64,000 bases of DNA from NCBI GenBank assembly GCA_963815045.1, contig CAWFET010000002.1:62001-126000 (forward strand), given 5' to 3'. Below the pieces are notes generated by a model. That model made no database searches. It was not told the origin of the DNA and saw only the letters and a program-made list of their open reading frames with translations. Below, piece by piece: positions 49,868 to 59,376 of this stretch. This DNA comes from DASUPK01 sp963815045. GTDB taxonomy: Bacteria; Actinomycetota; Thermoleophilia; Solirubrobacterales; 70-9. Positions within the stretch are counted from its first letter, which is position 1, and the number at the start of each line of letters is the position of its first letter. The position numbers and the translations under genes were made by a program.

Positions 49868-50704
49868 TTAGGAGTACATCCCGGTGAACTGACCGCCGGT
49901 GACGTTGATCACCTGGCCGTGGATGAAGTTTGAGTACTCCGAGGAGAGGAACGCGATCGGGCCGGCCGCGTCGGAGGGCTCTGCCGGGCGACCCAGCGGG
50001 ATGGTCATCCGCGCCATCTGGCGCATCTGCTCCGGGATGCCGAGTGAGACCTGCTCCTCGCTCTCGCCGGCGGCCTCCATCGTCTCGCCCTTCTCCTTCG
50101 CCTGAGTGAGCCGCGTCTCGACGAAGCCGAAGGCCACGGCGTTGCTGTTGATCTTGAACTGGCCCCACTCCTTGGCGATCGTCTTGGTCAGGCCGGTGAG
50201 ACCCGCCTTGGCGGACGAGTAGTTCGCCTGGCCCGCGTTCCCCATGGTGCCCGAGATCGAGGTGACGTTGACGATCTTGCGGAAGACCTCCTGGCCCGCC
50301 TCGGCCTCCTTCTTGGCGGCCTCGCGCCAGGTGGGGGCGATGGCGCGGATCACGCGGAACGGCACGATCGTGTGGATGTCGAGCATCGCCTGGAACTGCT
50401 CGTCGGACATCTTGTGGACCACGCCATCCCAGGTGTAGCCCGCGTTGTTGACGATGGCGTCGACCTGCCCGAAGGCGTCGAGACCCGCCTGTACGAGCTG
50501 ATCCGGGATCCCCGGCTTGGTGAGGTCGCCGGCGAAGACTGCGGTCTCCCCGTCGATCTCGCTCGAGGCCTGCTCCGCGACGTCGCCGTCGAGGTCGTTG
50601 ATCAGCACCCTGGCTCCCTCGCTCACGAACAGCTCGGCGCAAGCCCTGCCGATGCCGCGCGCGGAGCCGGTGATGATTGCGCTCTTTCCGTCAAGCATTC
50701 CCAA
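49868..50704 (-). CDS. SDR family oxidoreductase (FabG/HSD-like)
   Basis: A 278-residue short-chain dehydrogenase: GKSAIITGSARGIGRACAEL, AIVNNAGYTWDGVVHKMSDE, and the catalytic set with ITSISGTMGNAGQANYSSAKAG (Ser, Tyr, Lys present). A roughly 20-residue insertion after RAIAPTWREAAKKEAEAG is typical of the C-terminal ketoreductase of multifunctional beta-oxidation proteins. TTG 50704 is chosen over ATG 50698 because GAGGAGG lies 8 nt upstream of it. Third gene of an apparent MFS/thioesterase/SDR operon. Confidence 0.9.
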   Translation of the reverse strand: MGMLDGKSAIITGSARGIGRACAELFVSEGARVLINDLDGDVAEQASSEIDGETAVFAGDLTKPGIPDQLVQAGLDAFGQVDAIVNNAGYTWDGVVHKMSDEQFQAMLDIHTIVPFRVIRAIAPTWREAAKKEAEAGQEVFRKIVNVTSISGTMGNAGQANYSSAKAGLTGLTKTIAKEWGQFKINSNAVAFGFVETRLTQAKEKGETMEAAGESEEQVSLGIPEQMRQMARMTIPLGRPAEPSDAAGPIAFLSSEYSNFIHGQVINVTGGQFTGMYS

Positions 50705-50742
50705 CTTGGTTGCCTCCTCTAAGTAGTGAAGGTCGGGGATTC

Positions 50743-51159
50743 TTACCCAAACCGGTAACTGGCGATCCCATGGGCGACCACGCCGCCGTCCGGATCGGTG
50801 ACGCTCACCTCGCAGAAGCTGAGCCTGCCGCCGCGCCGGGCGACGTGCGCCTCGGCTCGGAGGTCGACGCCGGTCGCGGCAGCCGCGAAGTTGATCGAGA
50901 GCGAGACCGTGGATCCCGCGACGCTCTCCGGCACGTCGTCGGTCGCCCAGGCGGCCGCCATCGCGGCGGTGTCGATCAGGGCGCCGATCGCCCCTCCGTG
51001 CACCACCTCGCCGATCGTCGCCAACTCGGGCTTGAACGGGAGCTCGAGCACCGCCTCGTCCGTTCCGAGGGAGACGACGCGGATCCCGAGCTGCGCCGCG
51101 TGCGGCGAGTTCGGGATGAACTGCTCGATGATCTCGCGGCGGGTCGGCGTCTCGGCCAC
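50743..51159 (-). CDS. PaaI-type hotdog-fold thioesterase
   Basis: A 138-residue acyl-CoA thioesterase: LELPFKPELATIGEVVHGGA and IGALIDTAAMAAAWA (hotdog helix with the HGG motif), then VSLSINFAAAATGVDLRAEA and a terminal strand. Probably hydrolyses acyl- or aryl-CoA. The GTG start at 51159 lies 18 nt after the MFS gene stop, and the SDR gene follows 38 nt on, so these form one transcription unit. Confidence 0.9.
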   Translation of the reverse strand: MAETPTRREIIEQFIPNSPHAAQLGIRVVSLGTDEAVLELPFKPELATIGEVVHGGAIGALIDTAAMAAAWATDDVPESVAGSTVSLSINFAAAATGVDLRAEAHVARRGGRLSFCEVSVTDPDGGVVAHGIASYRFG

Positions 51160-51177
51160 AGCGGGAACGTACGCGAG

Positions 51178-52842
51178 TCAGAGCCCGAGCAGCGCCGGGC
51201 CGAGGGAGAAGGCCGAACGCGGGTTCACGTGGTGCTCTTCCTCGAAGCGGTGCTGGAGGCGATCGTCGAAGAGCGCGAGCAGGAGCTCCTCTCGGCTCGA
51301 GCCGAACTGGCAGGCCGCGCGGTCGAGCGCCGCCAGCGACTGATCCTGCAGGAAGCCCGTGATGCCGCCGGTGTCCGGGAGGTTCCGGTCCTGGCAGGGG
51401 TCCCGGATCGGCACCGTCTCCTGGCCCTTGGCCGCGAAGACGACCCCGTAGCCGGCGAGAGCCGCGATCGAGGCGACGGCGGCCGTCGCCAGCGCCGGCC
51501 GGGCGAGCGCAGCTCCGAACCCCTCGGAGAGCAGGATCAGCGCCGCGAGGAGAGCCATCACCGCCGTGACGATGAATGTGGGGCGGAAGGCTTGCCGGAC
51601 GGCTCCTGTGACCACCTCGTCGAGCTTGTCGCCGAGGCGGTTGAGCTCCGGCACATCGCCGGAGCCGACATCGGAGCGGGCGCTCTTCACCGAGTCCTGG
51701 AGCTGTCCGCGCGGATCGTCCGTATTGAGGCTGCCGAAAAGAGCGGGGGCGATCGCAATCTTGTCCTCGGGCGGCAGGTGGGCGTCGAGGACCGCGGCCG
51801 TGCCCTGCTCGCGGGCGGAGTCGATGGTCGAGGTGAGGTTCGATGAGATCAATGGGGCCAGTGCCGCCAGCGCGATGGCGATGCCGGCCGAACGGATCGA
51901 GAGCAGCCTGGCGACGTCGTGGCGGGTGCGCTCGGGCATCAGCTCGCCGGAGAGGGCCGGCAGCGCCATGCCCATCCCGGCGCCCGCCAGGATCTGCGGC
52001 ACCACCGTCCACCAGGCGGAGGCCGCCGGGAGCAGTGCCAGGCAGCCGACGCCGCCTCCGACGAGCAGACATCCCGCGATCGCACGGGTCTGCGGGCTCC
52101 CTGGCATCCGCGAGGAGAGGATTGCCGCGACGGGCAGGACGCTGACGGCGAGGGCCGCGGCAAGGGGCTCGATGCTCCAGCCCGAGACCAGCAGCAGGAC
52201 GACCAGGAAGATCACCGCCGTGAGCGAGGCGGAAAGCAGCCCGAGCGCCAGCGACTCCCTGAGCTTGAACGGCCCTGTCGGGCGGTCGGGGTCGCGGCCA
52301 TCGTCGGGGGCCACCCGCTCGCTGCGCGCGGCCAGCAGGGCGACTGCCATTCCCGGCAGTACGAGCGGCGCCTGGGCGAGGAAGATAGCCCGCCAGTCGA
52401 AGAGCTGGGTGAGCGCGCCGCCGAGCGCCGGACCGACGGCGATCCCGAAGACCGACGCGGCGACCCACATCCTCCGCCCGGCCCCGGGCCTGCCGGCGTC
52501 GAGGAGCTCGAAGGAGCCGACCAACAGTGCGGCTCCGCCGAGAGCCTGGACGCCGCGGAGCACGAGCAGCAGCCCGAGCGAGTCGGACGCACCGCATCCC
52601 AGCGAAGCCGCGCAGAAGAGCCCCAGTCCGGCTGCACCGACGTGGGCGTCGCCGAAGCGGCGACAGAGCCAGGCGGCGGGAAGCAGGGCCAGCGCGAGAA
52701 CGGCCGTGTAGACGCCGAGGACCAGCGCGACGCCCTCGACGGTCGCATTGAGCTCGACGAGGATCGAGGGCAGGCCCAGGGTGACGATCGATGCGTCCGC
52801 CAGGGCGACGCCCGCAGCGAGGGCTATGAAGATGCGCCTCAC
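51178..52842 (-). CDS. MFS transporter with long C-terminal extension
   Basis: A 554-residue transporter with an N-terminal 12-14 helix MFS core (VALADASIVTLGLPSILVEL, DWRAIFLAQAPLVLPG, AGAGMGMALPALSGELMPE). A roughly 90-residue hydrophilic loop (SSNLTSTIDSAREQGTAAVL to LNRLGDKLDEVVTG) and two more helices follow. A C-terminal domain of about 80 residues comes last, with Cys in RDPCQDRNLPDTGGITGF and AACQFGSSREELLLALFD. The extension is not part of usual MFS proteins. GTG 52842 has TAGCTT (minus, 52854-52849) 6 nt upstream. Substrate unknown. Confidence 0.82.
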   Translation of the reverse strand: MRRIFIALAAGVALADASIVTLGLPSILVELNATVEGVALVLGVYTAVLALALLPAAWLCRRFGDAHVGAAGLGLFCAASLGCGASDSLGLLLVLRGVQALGGAALLVGSFELLDAGRPGAGRRMWVAASVFGIAVGPALGGALTQLFDWRAIFLAQAPLVLPGMAVALLAARSERVAPDDGRDPDRPTGPFKLRESLALGLLSASLTAVIFLVVLLLVSGWSIEPLAAALAVSVLPVAAILSSRMPGSPQTRAIAGCLLVGGGVGCLALLPAASAWWTVVPQILAGAGMGMALPALSGELMPERTRHDVARLLSIRSAGIAIALAALAPLISSNLTSTIDSAREQGTAAVLDAHLPPEDKIAIAPALFGSLNTDDPRGQLQDSVKSARSDVGSGDVPELNRLGDKLDEVVTGAVRQAFRPTFIVTAVMALLAALILLSEGFGAALARPALATAAVASIAALAGYGVVFAAKGQETVPIRDPCQDRNLPDTGGITGFLQDQSLAALDRAACQFGSSREELLLALFDDRLQHRFEEEHHVNPRSAFSLGPALLGL

Positions 52843-53093
52843 GGCGCAAAGCTAGACGATCGATTCCAAATCCCCGCACACCCGGATGACGTGCCTGGCA
52901 CTTCGCATCTCCGCGTCCTCGGGCTTGCCCTTGGCACCACCAAGGGCTGAGCCCTGCGTCCTTGAGCTGCTCGGCCAGACGCGCCACCGAGCGCACGCGG
53001 ATTTGAACTCGACCGTCTAGCGCGAGGGCCCCGCCGGTTCACCGGCAGGGCCCAGGCGCTTGGGGATCGGCGGGGGAGAAGGTCCCGCCGGGC
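52843..53093. other. 251-bp intergenic region with two hairpins and coding-like remnant
   Basis: It contains GCCCTTGG-CACCA-CCAAGGGC (52927-52947) and GGGCCC-c-GCCGG-TTCA-CCGGC-a-GGGCCC (53025-53052), the latter 42 bp after the MMPL stop and a good candidate terminator. Between them a minus-strand frame reads RSVARLAEQLKDAGLSPWW, which looks protein-like but has no family match that can be recognised. No tRNA folds here. Confidence 0.5.
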
Positions 53094-55252
53094 TCAGCCC
53101 TCGGCCTCTCCGGTGGCGACCCTCCGGGGCAGGGAGGGCTCCACGCGGAGCAGGCGAGCGGGCCAAGTGGGGAGCCACCAGTTCCAGCGGCCCATCAGCG
53201 AGATCACCGCGGGCACGATCAGCGCCCGGATGATCGTGGCGTCGATCAGGATCCCGGCCGCCAGCCCGGTCGCGAACATCTTCACGCTCGTGTCCGGTCC
53301 CGACGCCATCGAGGTGAACGCCAGGAACAGGATCAGCGCGGCGCTGGTCACGAGCCTGCCGGTGCGGCCGATTCCCTGGACCACCGCGACGTCCGTCGAC
53401 CCGGTGCGGTCGTACTCCTCCCGCATCCGGGAGAGGATGAACACCTCGTAGTCCATCGAGAGGCCGAACAGGAAGGCGAAGATGATCAGCGGCATCCACG
53501 ACTGGATCGAGCCTGTCGCCTGGATGCCCCAGATCGCCTCCGAGCCGTGCCCGTCCTGCCAGACCAGCACGAGCACGCCCCATGCGGCGGCCACGCTGAG
53601 GATGTTGAGCACGACCGCCTTCAGCGGCAGCAGCAGCGAGCGGAACGCCCTCGCCAGCAGGATGAACGTCGTGATCGCGATCAGGGCGATCATCAACGGG
53701 AACGCCCCGTAGACGGCGTCGATGAAGTCCTGGTTCGCGGCCGGTCCGCCGCCCACCCGGACTGCCGGGCCGGCCGCATGGGCCGTATCCCGCACGCCGT
53801 TCAGAGTGTCGTGCCCTTCGCTCGTCCCACTATCGGGGATCGGAATCGCCTCGACGATGTGCGTCCCGCCGCGATTCCACGATGGATCCGTCGGAGCGAC
53901 CGCTCCGTGGATGCCGTCGACCTTGTTCAGGTCGTTGGCGACCGTCGTCGGGTTGGTCCTGCCCTCGACCAGGATCTCGTGCGGCAGGATCGAGCCCTCG
54001 CCTATCCCGGCGCTCTCGAGCTGCTTCAGACCCTGCTCCGCCGGGCCGCTCTTCGCGATCGTGTTCGCGTCGGCGGCTCCGAGCTGGAGGTTCGTCGCTG
54101 ACAGCGCCAGCGCGAGGATCACGGCCATGCCGGCGCCCGCGGCGACCCAGCGCCGCCGCGAGACGATCTCCGCCCAGCGTGTCCAGGCCCGGCTGGCCTT
54201 GTCGTCGGTTCGCCTGTGCGGCCAATCGAGCTTCGCCCCGGCCTTGGCCAGGATGACCGGCAGGAGCGTGATCGCCACCAGAGTCGAGACCAGCGGGATC
54301 AGCATGCCGCCGTACCCCATCGAGCGCAGGAACGGGAGCGGCAGGGCGATCAGGGCCAACAGCCCGATGGCGACGGTGATGCCGCTGAACACCACGGCGC
54401 GGCCCGCCGTCTCCATCGCCCGCTGCACGGCCTCGTCGCCGGTGTGTCCGTGGGTTCGCTCCTCACGCCACCGTGAGACCACCAGCAGCGAGTAGTCGAT
54501 CGCCACTCCCAATCCGACGAGGGCGACCAGGAACTGCACGATCGGCGAGACGTCGGTGAACGTCGTCAGGCCGAGCAGCAGCAGGAAGGTGGTCATGATC
54601 GAGCAGATCGCCATCCCGATCGGCACGATCGCCAGGAAGGACGCGAAGACGAAGGCGAGCACGATCAGCGCGCCGAAGCCGCCGATCACCGCCTCCAGGA
54701 GGACTCCGGGCCCATCGCCGCCTCCGGTCGACTGCTGGAGAGCGTCGAAGCCGGTCACGTGGACCGGCGCTCCGGCGACCGTCATCCCGGCCACGGCGTT
54801 CTTCACGTCGGTGGCCGCATGCGGGTTGTCGCCGAAGCTCGAATTGGGGTCGGGCTTCGGGTAGACGATCGCGAACGTCGTGTGGCCGTCGTCCGAGACG
54901 AAGGCGTTGTCGCCGGTGGAGGCGTACGACGCGACGCGAGAGCCGGGCAGGGTCTTCGCCAGGGTGTCATCCAGCTTGGTCAGGTCACGCTTCACCTGCG
55001 GTGAGTCGACCGACTGCCGGCGGCCGGAATCGTGACGACAGGCAGCAGGGGAGAGGTGTCCCCGCCGGTGCCGTTGTACTTGGCGGCGATCGCCTCGTTC
55101 GTCTCCCACCCCTCCTTGTTGGGCACGGAGAACTTCTGGTCGAGCGCCTTGCTCGCGGGTCCGGCGGCCATGACCCCGGCGATCGTCAGCAGAATCCACG
55201 AGACGACGACTGTTCGTTTGTGGGCCAGGACCCAGCGGGTTAGTGATGCCAC
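53094..55252 (-). pseudogene. MMPL/RND family transporter, one frameshift as read
   Basis: About 719 residues when joined. The N-terminal frame (from GTG 55252: WVLAHKRTVVVSWILLTIAG) runs to VVTIPAAG near 55015 and continues in another frame from SVDSPQVKRDLTKLD to the stop at 53094. A single missing base explains it. Both proton-relay motifs (GVAIDYSLLVVSRWREE and GLSMDYEVFILSRMREE) and all 12 helices are intact, so apart from the shift it looks functional. AGGAGGG precedes the start. Family role: export of lipids or hydrophobic compounds. Confidence 0.85.
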
Positions 55253-55426
55253 GAAAGGTTCCCTCCTGTGTTCGTTGCGGTCGATGCCTTACAGACGGTT
55301 GCGAGGCAGCAGCATGGACACCGCTCGCGCGTCCTTCAATTGGGGATGACCCCTATTCAGCCCCAAACTCATCTCTAGGTATGTGACGGCTGACCACCGG
55401 AATCCGTGACATCGAGCTCGCCGTCC

Positions 55427-55827
55427 CTAAATCCGACCTAGACAGCACGATCGGTCGTTATCGCCGTCAGGGGCTCGGTAGTGCGCCTGCACCCGGACGA
55501 CCAGCCCCTGCGGGTCGAGCATCATCACCTCGGCGGCGCGCCTGTCCTCGACGCTCACGTAGATAGCGTGACCGAGTCGACGCCGACCAGGAGCTCGAGA
55601 GGCTCGAAGCGCAGGTCCGGGAAGCGCTCCAGGCCGCGGGCGAAGTAGGCCCGGAGATCGTCCTCGCCGTGAACGGTTCCGCCGGGGTCGTCGTTCAGCG
55701 CCGCGACGAACGGCGAGACGAACTCGACGTCGTCGGCGTAGTGGCTCAGGATCGCGTCGAGGTCGTGTGAGTTCCACGCCGCGTACCACTCATCCGCGAA
55801 GCGGCCAGCCTGCTCGTCGCTGATCAC
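55427..55827 (-). pseudogene. SnoaL-like protein, one frameshift as read
   Basis: A roughly 133-residue NTF2-like fold: FADEWYAAWNSHDLDAILSH, YADDVEFVSPFVAALNDDPG, LRAYFARGLERFPDLRFEP, then after a one-base shift near 55562, YVSVEDRRAAEVMMLDPQG and VVRVQAHYRAP. GTG 55827 has TAGCGT (minus, 55840-55835) 7 nt upstream, and the TAG of that hexamer is the stop codon of the preceding acyl-CoA dehydrogenase. Ketosteroid-isomerase or polyketide-cyclase-like fold; function unknown. Confidence 0.78.
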
Positions 55828-55837
55828 GCGCCGGACG

Positions 55838-57020
55838 CTACAGCCCGAGCTGCTTGCCCAGGATCTCCTTCATCACCTCGTCGGTGCCGCCGCCGATCGG
55901 GCCCAGGCGGGCGTCGCGGTAGGCGCGCTCGACGCCGTATTCGCGCATGTAGCCGTAGCCGCCGTGGATCTGGATCGCCTCGTCGGCGACCTCGCACATG
56001 GCCCGCTGGGTGAAGAGCTTGGCCTGGGTCACCTCGCGCAGGTCGCGTCCTCGCCGGCCGCGAACTTCCGCAGGCAGTTGTAGGTCATCGCCCTGCCGAC
56101 CTCGATCTTCACCGACATCTCGGCGAACTTGTGGCGGATCGCCTGGAAGCGGCCGATCGGGCGGCCGAAGGCCTCTCGCTCCTTGGCGTACTCCAGCGTC
56201 ATGCTCGAAGACCTTCTGCATGCCTCCGACGGCCCCGAGCGCCATGGTCAGCCGCTCCCACTGGAAGTTGGCCATGATCAGCTTGAAGCCCTCGTTCTGC
56301 TCTCCGAGCAGGTTCTCGTCCGGGACCTCCACGTCGCTGAATGAGAGCTCGCCGGTGTCCGAGGCGTGCCAGCCCATCTTCTCCAGCTTCGAGACGACCT
56401 CGTAGCCCGGCATGTCGCGCTCGAGAACCAGGAAGGAGATGCCGTGGTGGCCGCCCTCCTCGGTCGTCTTGCAGGCGCAGACGAGGAAGTCGGCGCGGAC
56501 GCCGTTGGTGATGAAGGTCTTGGCGCCGTTGACGACGTAGCCGCCGTCCACCTTCTTCGCCGTCGTCCGGATCGAGGCGACGTCGGAGCCGGCGCCCGGC
56601 TCGGTGATCCCGAGCGCGCCGATCAGCTCGCCCTTGATCCCGGGAACCAGCCAGCGCTGCTTCTGCTCCTCGGTGCCGAACTTCCAGCATCGGCGGCATG
56701 GCGATCTCGGCATGAGCACCGAGGCCGGCCGCGACCCCGCCGCTGCCGCCCGAGCGGGAGAGCTCCTCGACCCAGACCGCGTCGTGGACGTAGTCGCCGC
56801 CCTGGCCGCCGTAGCGCTCCTCGAACTTCAGGCCCAGGAAGCCGAGCTCGCCGCAGCGGGCATAGAGCTCGCGGGGGAACTCGCGCGCCTCCTCCCACTC
56901 GTCGACGTGCGGGGCGATCTCCTTGGTGACGAATCGCCGCACCGACTCGCGCAGCTCCTCGTGCTCCTCGGTGAAGGGCGGGAGCTGCGCGCGGTTGCCG
57001 GTGTCCTTGATGACGTTCAC
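55838..57020 (-). pseudogene. acyl-CoA dehydrogenase, three frameshifts as read
   Basis: Reconstructs to 393 residues: FTEEHEELRESVRRFVTKEI, FEERYGGQGGDYVHDAVWVE, shift near 56690, FGTEEQKQRWLVPGIKGELI, GITEPGAGSDVASIRTTAKK, ITNGVRADFLVCACKTTEEG, shift near 56207, a segment in another frame, shift near 56041, then EVTQAKLFTQRAMCEVADEA, IQIHGGYGYMREYGVERAYR. FAD-binding and active-site regions are conserved, and net length (+1) restores a complete frame. GTG 57020 overlaps the upstream SnoaL-like stop. Likely first step of beta-oxidation of a fatty or sterol side-chain acyl-CoA. Confidence 0.85.
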
Positions 57021-57460
57021 GGGGTCGCCTTCCTCGGCGGCTCCAGTCCTCCAGCATCGTGTAGCCGCGGCCCTCGTGGTCGAAGCCGAGCAGGTCGCCC
57101 TGCGGGTTCTTCTTGCCTCCGTGGTGGTAGGCGCGCACCTCGGCGATCTTCCCGTCGCGCATCAGGAACCACTCGGTGCCGCGATCGAGGCGCTTCTCGC
57201 CCGACTTCGGGTCGCGCCAGGTCATCGTCCACTCGATCACCGCCTCGTCGCCCTGCTCGATGCCGTGCTCGATGTACCACTGGCCGTCGATCATGCTCGA
57301 CGCCCATCTCGGAGTTCTGCCCGATCCGCTCGGCGCCCTCGTGCGGGCCGAGACGCGTGTAGTAGTGGACGGCGTCGTCGGTGAAGTGCGAGGCGACCAG
57401 CTCGGCGTCGCCGGTGTTGAGGGCGTCGTAGTAGGAGCGGATGTGGTCGAGGTTGCTCAT
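57017..57460 (-). pseudogene. SnoaL/NTF2-like protein, two frameshifts as read
   Basis: 147 residues when the two compensating shifts (near 57296 and 57047) are removed: LDHIRSYYDALNTGDAELVA, SHFTDDAVHYYTRLGPHEGA, then MIDGQWYIEHGIEQGDEAVI, TEWFLMRDGKIAEVRAYHHG and GFDHEGRGYTMLEDW, and the tail EPPRKATP. A typical SnoaL-like fold. Its TGA overlaps the GTG of the acyl-CoA dehydrogenase, so the two are coupled. It may act on the same substrate. Confidence 0.8.
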
Positions 57461-57561
57461 GCGCTCAGTCGATTCTCGCCGAAGCCTGTCGATTTCGGCT
57501 CGGCGCGTTCGTCGTCAGGTTGAATGCGGCGAAAGGCGCCGCCGGAACCAAGGAGGAAGAC

Positions 57562-57966
57562 ATGAAGTACCTGCTCACTTTCGTCCGGGACCAGGACCGG
57601 ATGTACGAGGGAACCGAGGACGACATGAAGGCGGCCATGGAGGCCTGGAACGAGTTCGATCGCGAGGCGATCGAGGCCGGCGTGATGATCGCCAACGAGG
57701 CCCTCGAGCTGCCGAAGACGGCCAAGACCGTGCGCTTCGGCGAGGGCGGCGAGCCAGCCGTGACCGACGGCCCGTTCGCGGAGACCAAGGAGCAGCTCGG
57801 CGGCTTCTGCCTGATCGACGTCGACAGCCTCGAGGAGGCGATCGGCTGGGCGAAGAAGGTCCCGCTGCGCCCCGACAGCGTCGTCGAGGTGCGGGCCGTA
57901 ATGGATCTCTCGCCGTACGGGTACGTGGGCGCGACCCCGGGACCCATCAGGGCGAAGGCGGCCTAG
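57562..57966 (+). CDS. YCII-related (DGPF) domain protein
   Basis: A 134-residue protein, the only unbroken gene between 55 and 64 kb: MKYLLTFVRDQDRMYEGTED, then VTDGPFAETKEQLGGFCLID carrying the DGPF motif, and EVRAVMDLSPYGYV. YCII proteins are ferredoxin-like folds; a conserved His/Asp pair is sometimes catalytic, but activity is unknown. ATG 57562 follows AAGGAGG with ideal spacing; an earlier in-frame start at 57520 lacks one. It overlaps the convergent acyl-CoA dehydrogenase by 4 bp. Confidence 0.9.
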   Translation: MKYLLTFVRDQDRMYEGTEDDMKAAMEAWNEFDREAIEAGVMIANEALELPKTAKTVRFGEGGEPAVTDGPFAETKEQLGGFCLIDVDSLEEAIGWAKKVPLRPDSVVEVRAVMDLSPYGYVGATPGPIRAKAA

Positions 57967-59173
57967 AGGCCGTAGCTTCGCCCGATCACCTCGAGCATCA
58001 CCTCGTCGGTGCCGGCACCGATTCGGTTGAGGCGGGCGTCCCGGTAGGCGCGCTCGACCTCGTACTCCTTCATGTAGCCGTAGCCGCCGTGGATCTGGAT
58101 CGCGTCGTCGCAGACCTCCTCGATGATCCGTGAGGCGTAGAGCTTGGCCTGCGTGATCTCGCGGACCGGGTACTCGCCGTTGGAGAAGCGCCAGGCGGTC
58201 GCGTAGACCATCTGCTTGGCGGCCTCGATCTTCACCGACATCTCGGCGAACTTGTGGCGGATCGCCTGGAAGCGGCCGATCGGGCGGCCGAAGGCCTCGC
58301 GCTCCTTGGCGTACTCGAGGGTGCGCTCGAAGACGCGCTCGGCGCCGGAGACGCAGCCGATCGCGGCGACCAGCCGCTCGCCCTGGAGCTCCCAGCTGAT
58401 GTGGTAGAAGCCCTTGCCCTCCTGGCCGAGCAGGTTCTCAGCCGGGACGCGGACATCCTGGAAGGAGAGCTCGCCCGTGTCCGAGGCGTGCATCCCCATC
58501 TTCTCCAGCTTCCGGGAGACGGAGAAGCCCTCGGTCTCCTTGCCGTCGGAGTCGCGGATGTCGACGATGAACAGGCTGATGCCGTCGTGGCCGGCATCCG
58601 GATCGGTCTTGGCGACGAGCACGATGTAGTTGGCGCGCAGCGCCGTTGGTGATGAAGATCTTGGAGCCGTTGATCACCCACTCGTCTCCGTCGCGCTTCG
58701 CGGTGGTGCGGATGCCCGGCGACGTCGGAGCCGGCGCCCGGCTCGGTGATCCCCAGCGAGCTGATCAGCTCGCCCTTGATGGAGGGGACCAGGTAGCGCT
58801 GCTTCTGGTCCTCGGTGCCGAGCAGGTGGATCGGCGGCGTCGCCATGTCGGTGTGGACCGCCATCCCCATGTTGAGCCCGCCGCAGCCCGAGTAGCTCAT
58901 CGCGTCGGCGCGGACCAGCGAGTAGAAGTAGTCGCCGCCCTGGCCGCCGTACTCCTCCGGGTAGCAGAGGCCGATGTAGCCGAGCTCGCCGGCGCGATGC
59001 AGGACCGAGTCGGGCCAGAGGTTCTCCTCGTACTCGAAGCGGTGGGGGGTGAGCTCCTTCAGCACCCAGGACTTCATCGACTCGCGCAGCTCCTCGTGCT
59101 CGTCGGTGAAGATGAAATGCTTGCGGCTGGCGCCGTGATCGGGCTTGATGACGCTCGAAGTCGCGGTGGCCAC
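57963..59173 (-). pseudogene. acyl-CoA dehydrogenase, two frameshifts as read
   Basis: 402 residues after removing one extra base near 58719 and one near 58642; the length arithmetic works exactly. Segments: FTDEHEELRESMKSWVLKEL, PEEYGGQGGDYFYSLVRADA, LGITEPGAGSDVAG, INGSKIFITNG, LVAKTDPDAGHDGISLFIVD, EYAKEREAFGRPIGRFQAIR, IQIHGGYGYMKEYEVERAYR. It is paralogous to the enzyme at 55838. GTG 59173 follows AGAAGGAGAA. A palindromic operator lies about 65 bp upstream. Confidence 0.87.
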
Positions 59174-59235
59174 TGCTCGTTCTCCTTCTCGTCAGGGATG
59201 GAGCGGGGCGTGTTCGGCGCGCCCGCAAAGTGAAT

Positions 59236-59251
59236 AGTAGGACTTCCTACT
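59236..59251. promoter_or_regulatory. palindromic operator upstream of the acyl-CoA dehydrogenase
   Basis: AGTAGGActTCCTACT, a perfect 7-bp inverted repeat with a 2-bp centre, followed by a further half-site TTCCTACT (59251-59258). The dyad and spacing resemble TetR-family (fatty-acid regulator type) operators. In the same 203-bp gap, ATCGG-TAC-CCGAT (59317-59329) is a second dyad nearer the P450 gene. Confidence 0.6.
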
Positions 59252-59376
59252 TCCTACTGCAACGCGCGCGCATGAAGGGAATTTCCCAGGATCAAGTATC
59301 GAACTAATGCGGATGTATCGGTACCCGATCCTCCATAGAGTCGGGTGGACGGATGTACTAAGAAGCGAGTAGGCGC

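Noticed and set aside
49868..52996. 1042-codon minus-strand frame running through three genes
   Set aside because: Only its last 279 codons (the SDR) are protein-like. The rest is a shadow of the thioesterase and MFS genes, and a Shine-Dalgarno marks the SDR start at 50704.
52995..53012. tRNA T-arm-like sequence GTTCAAATCC on the minus strand
   Set aside because: Flanking stems do not pair, and no acceptor or anticodon stem is present, so it is not a tRNA.
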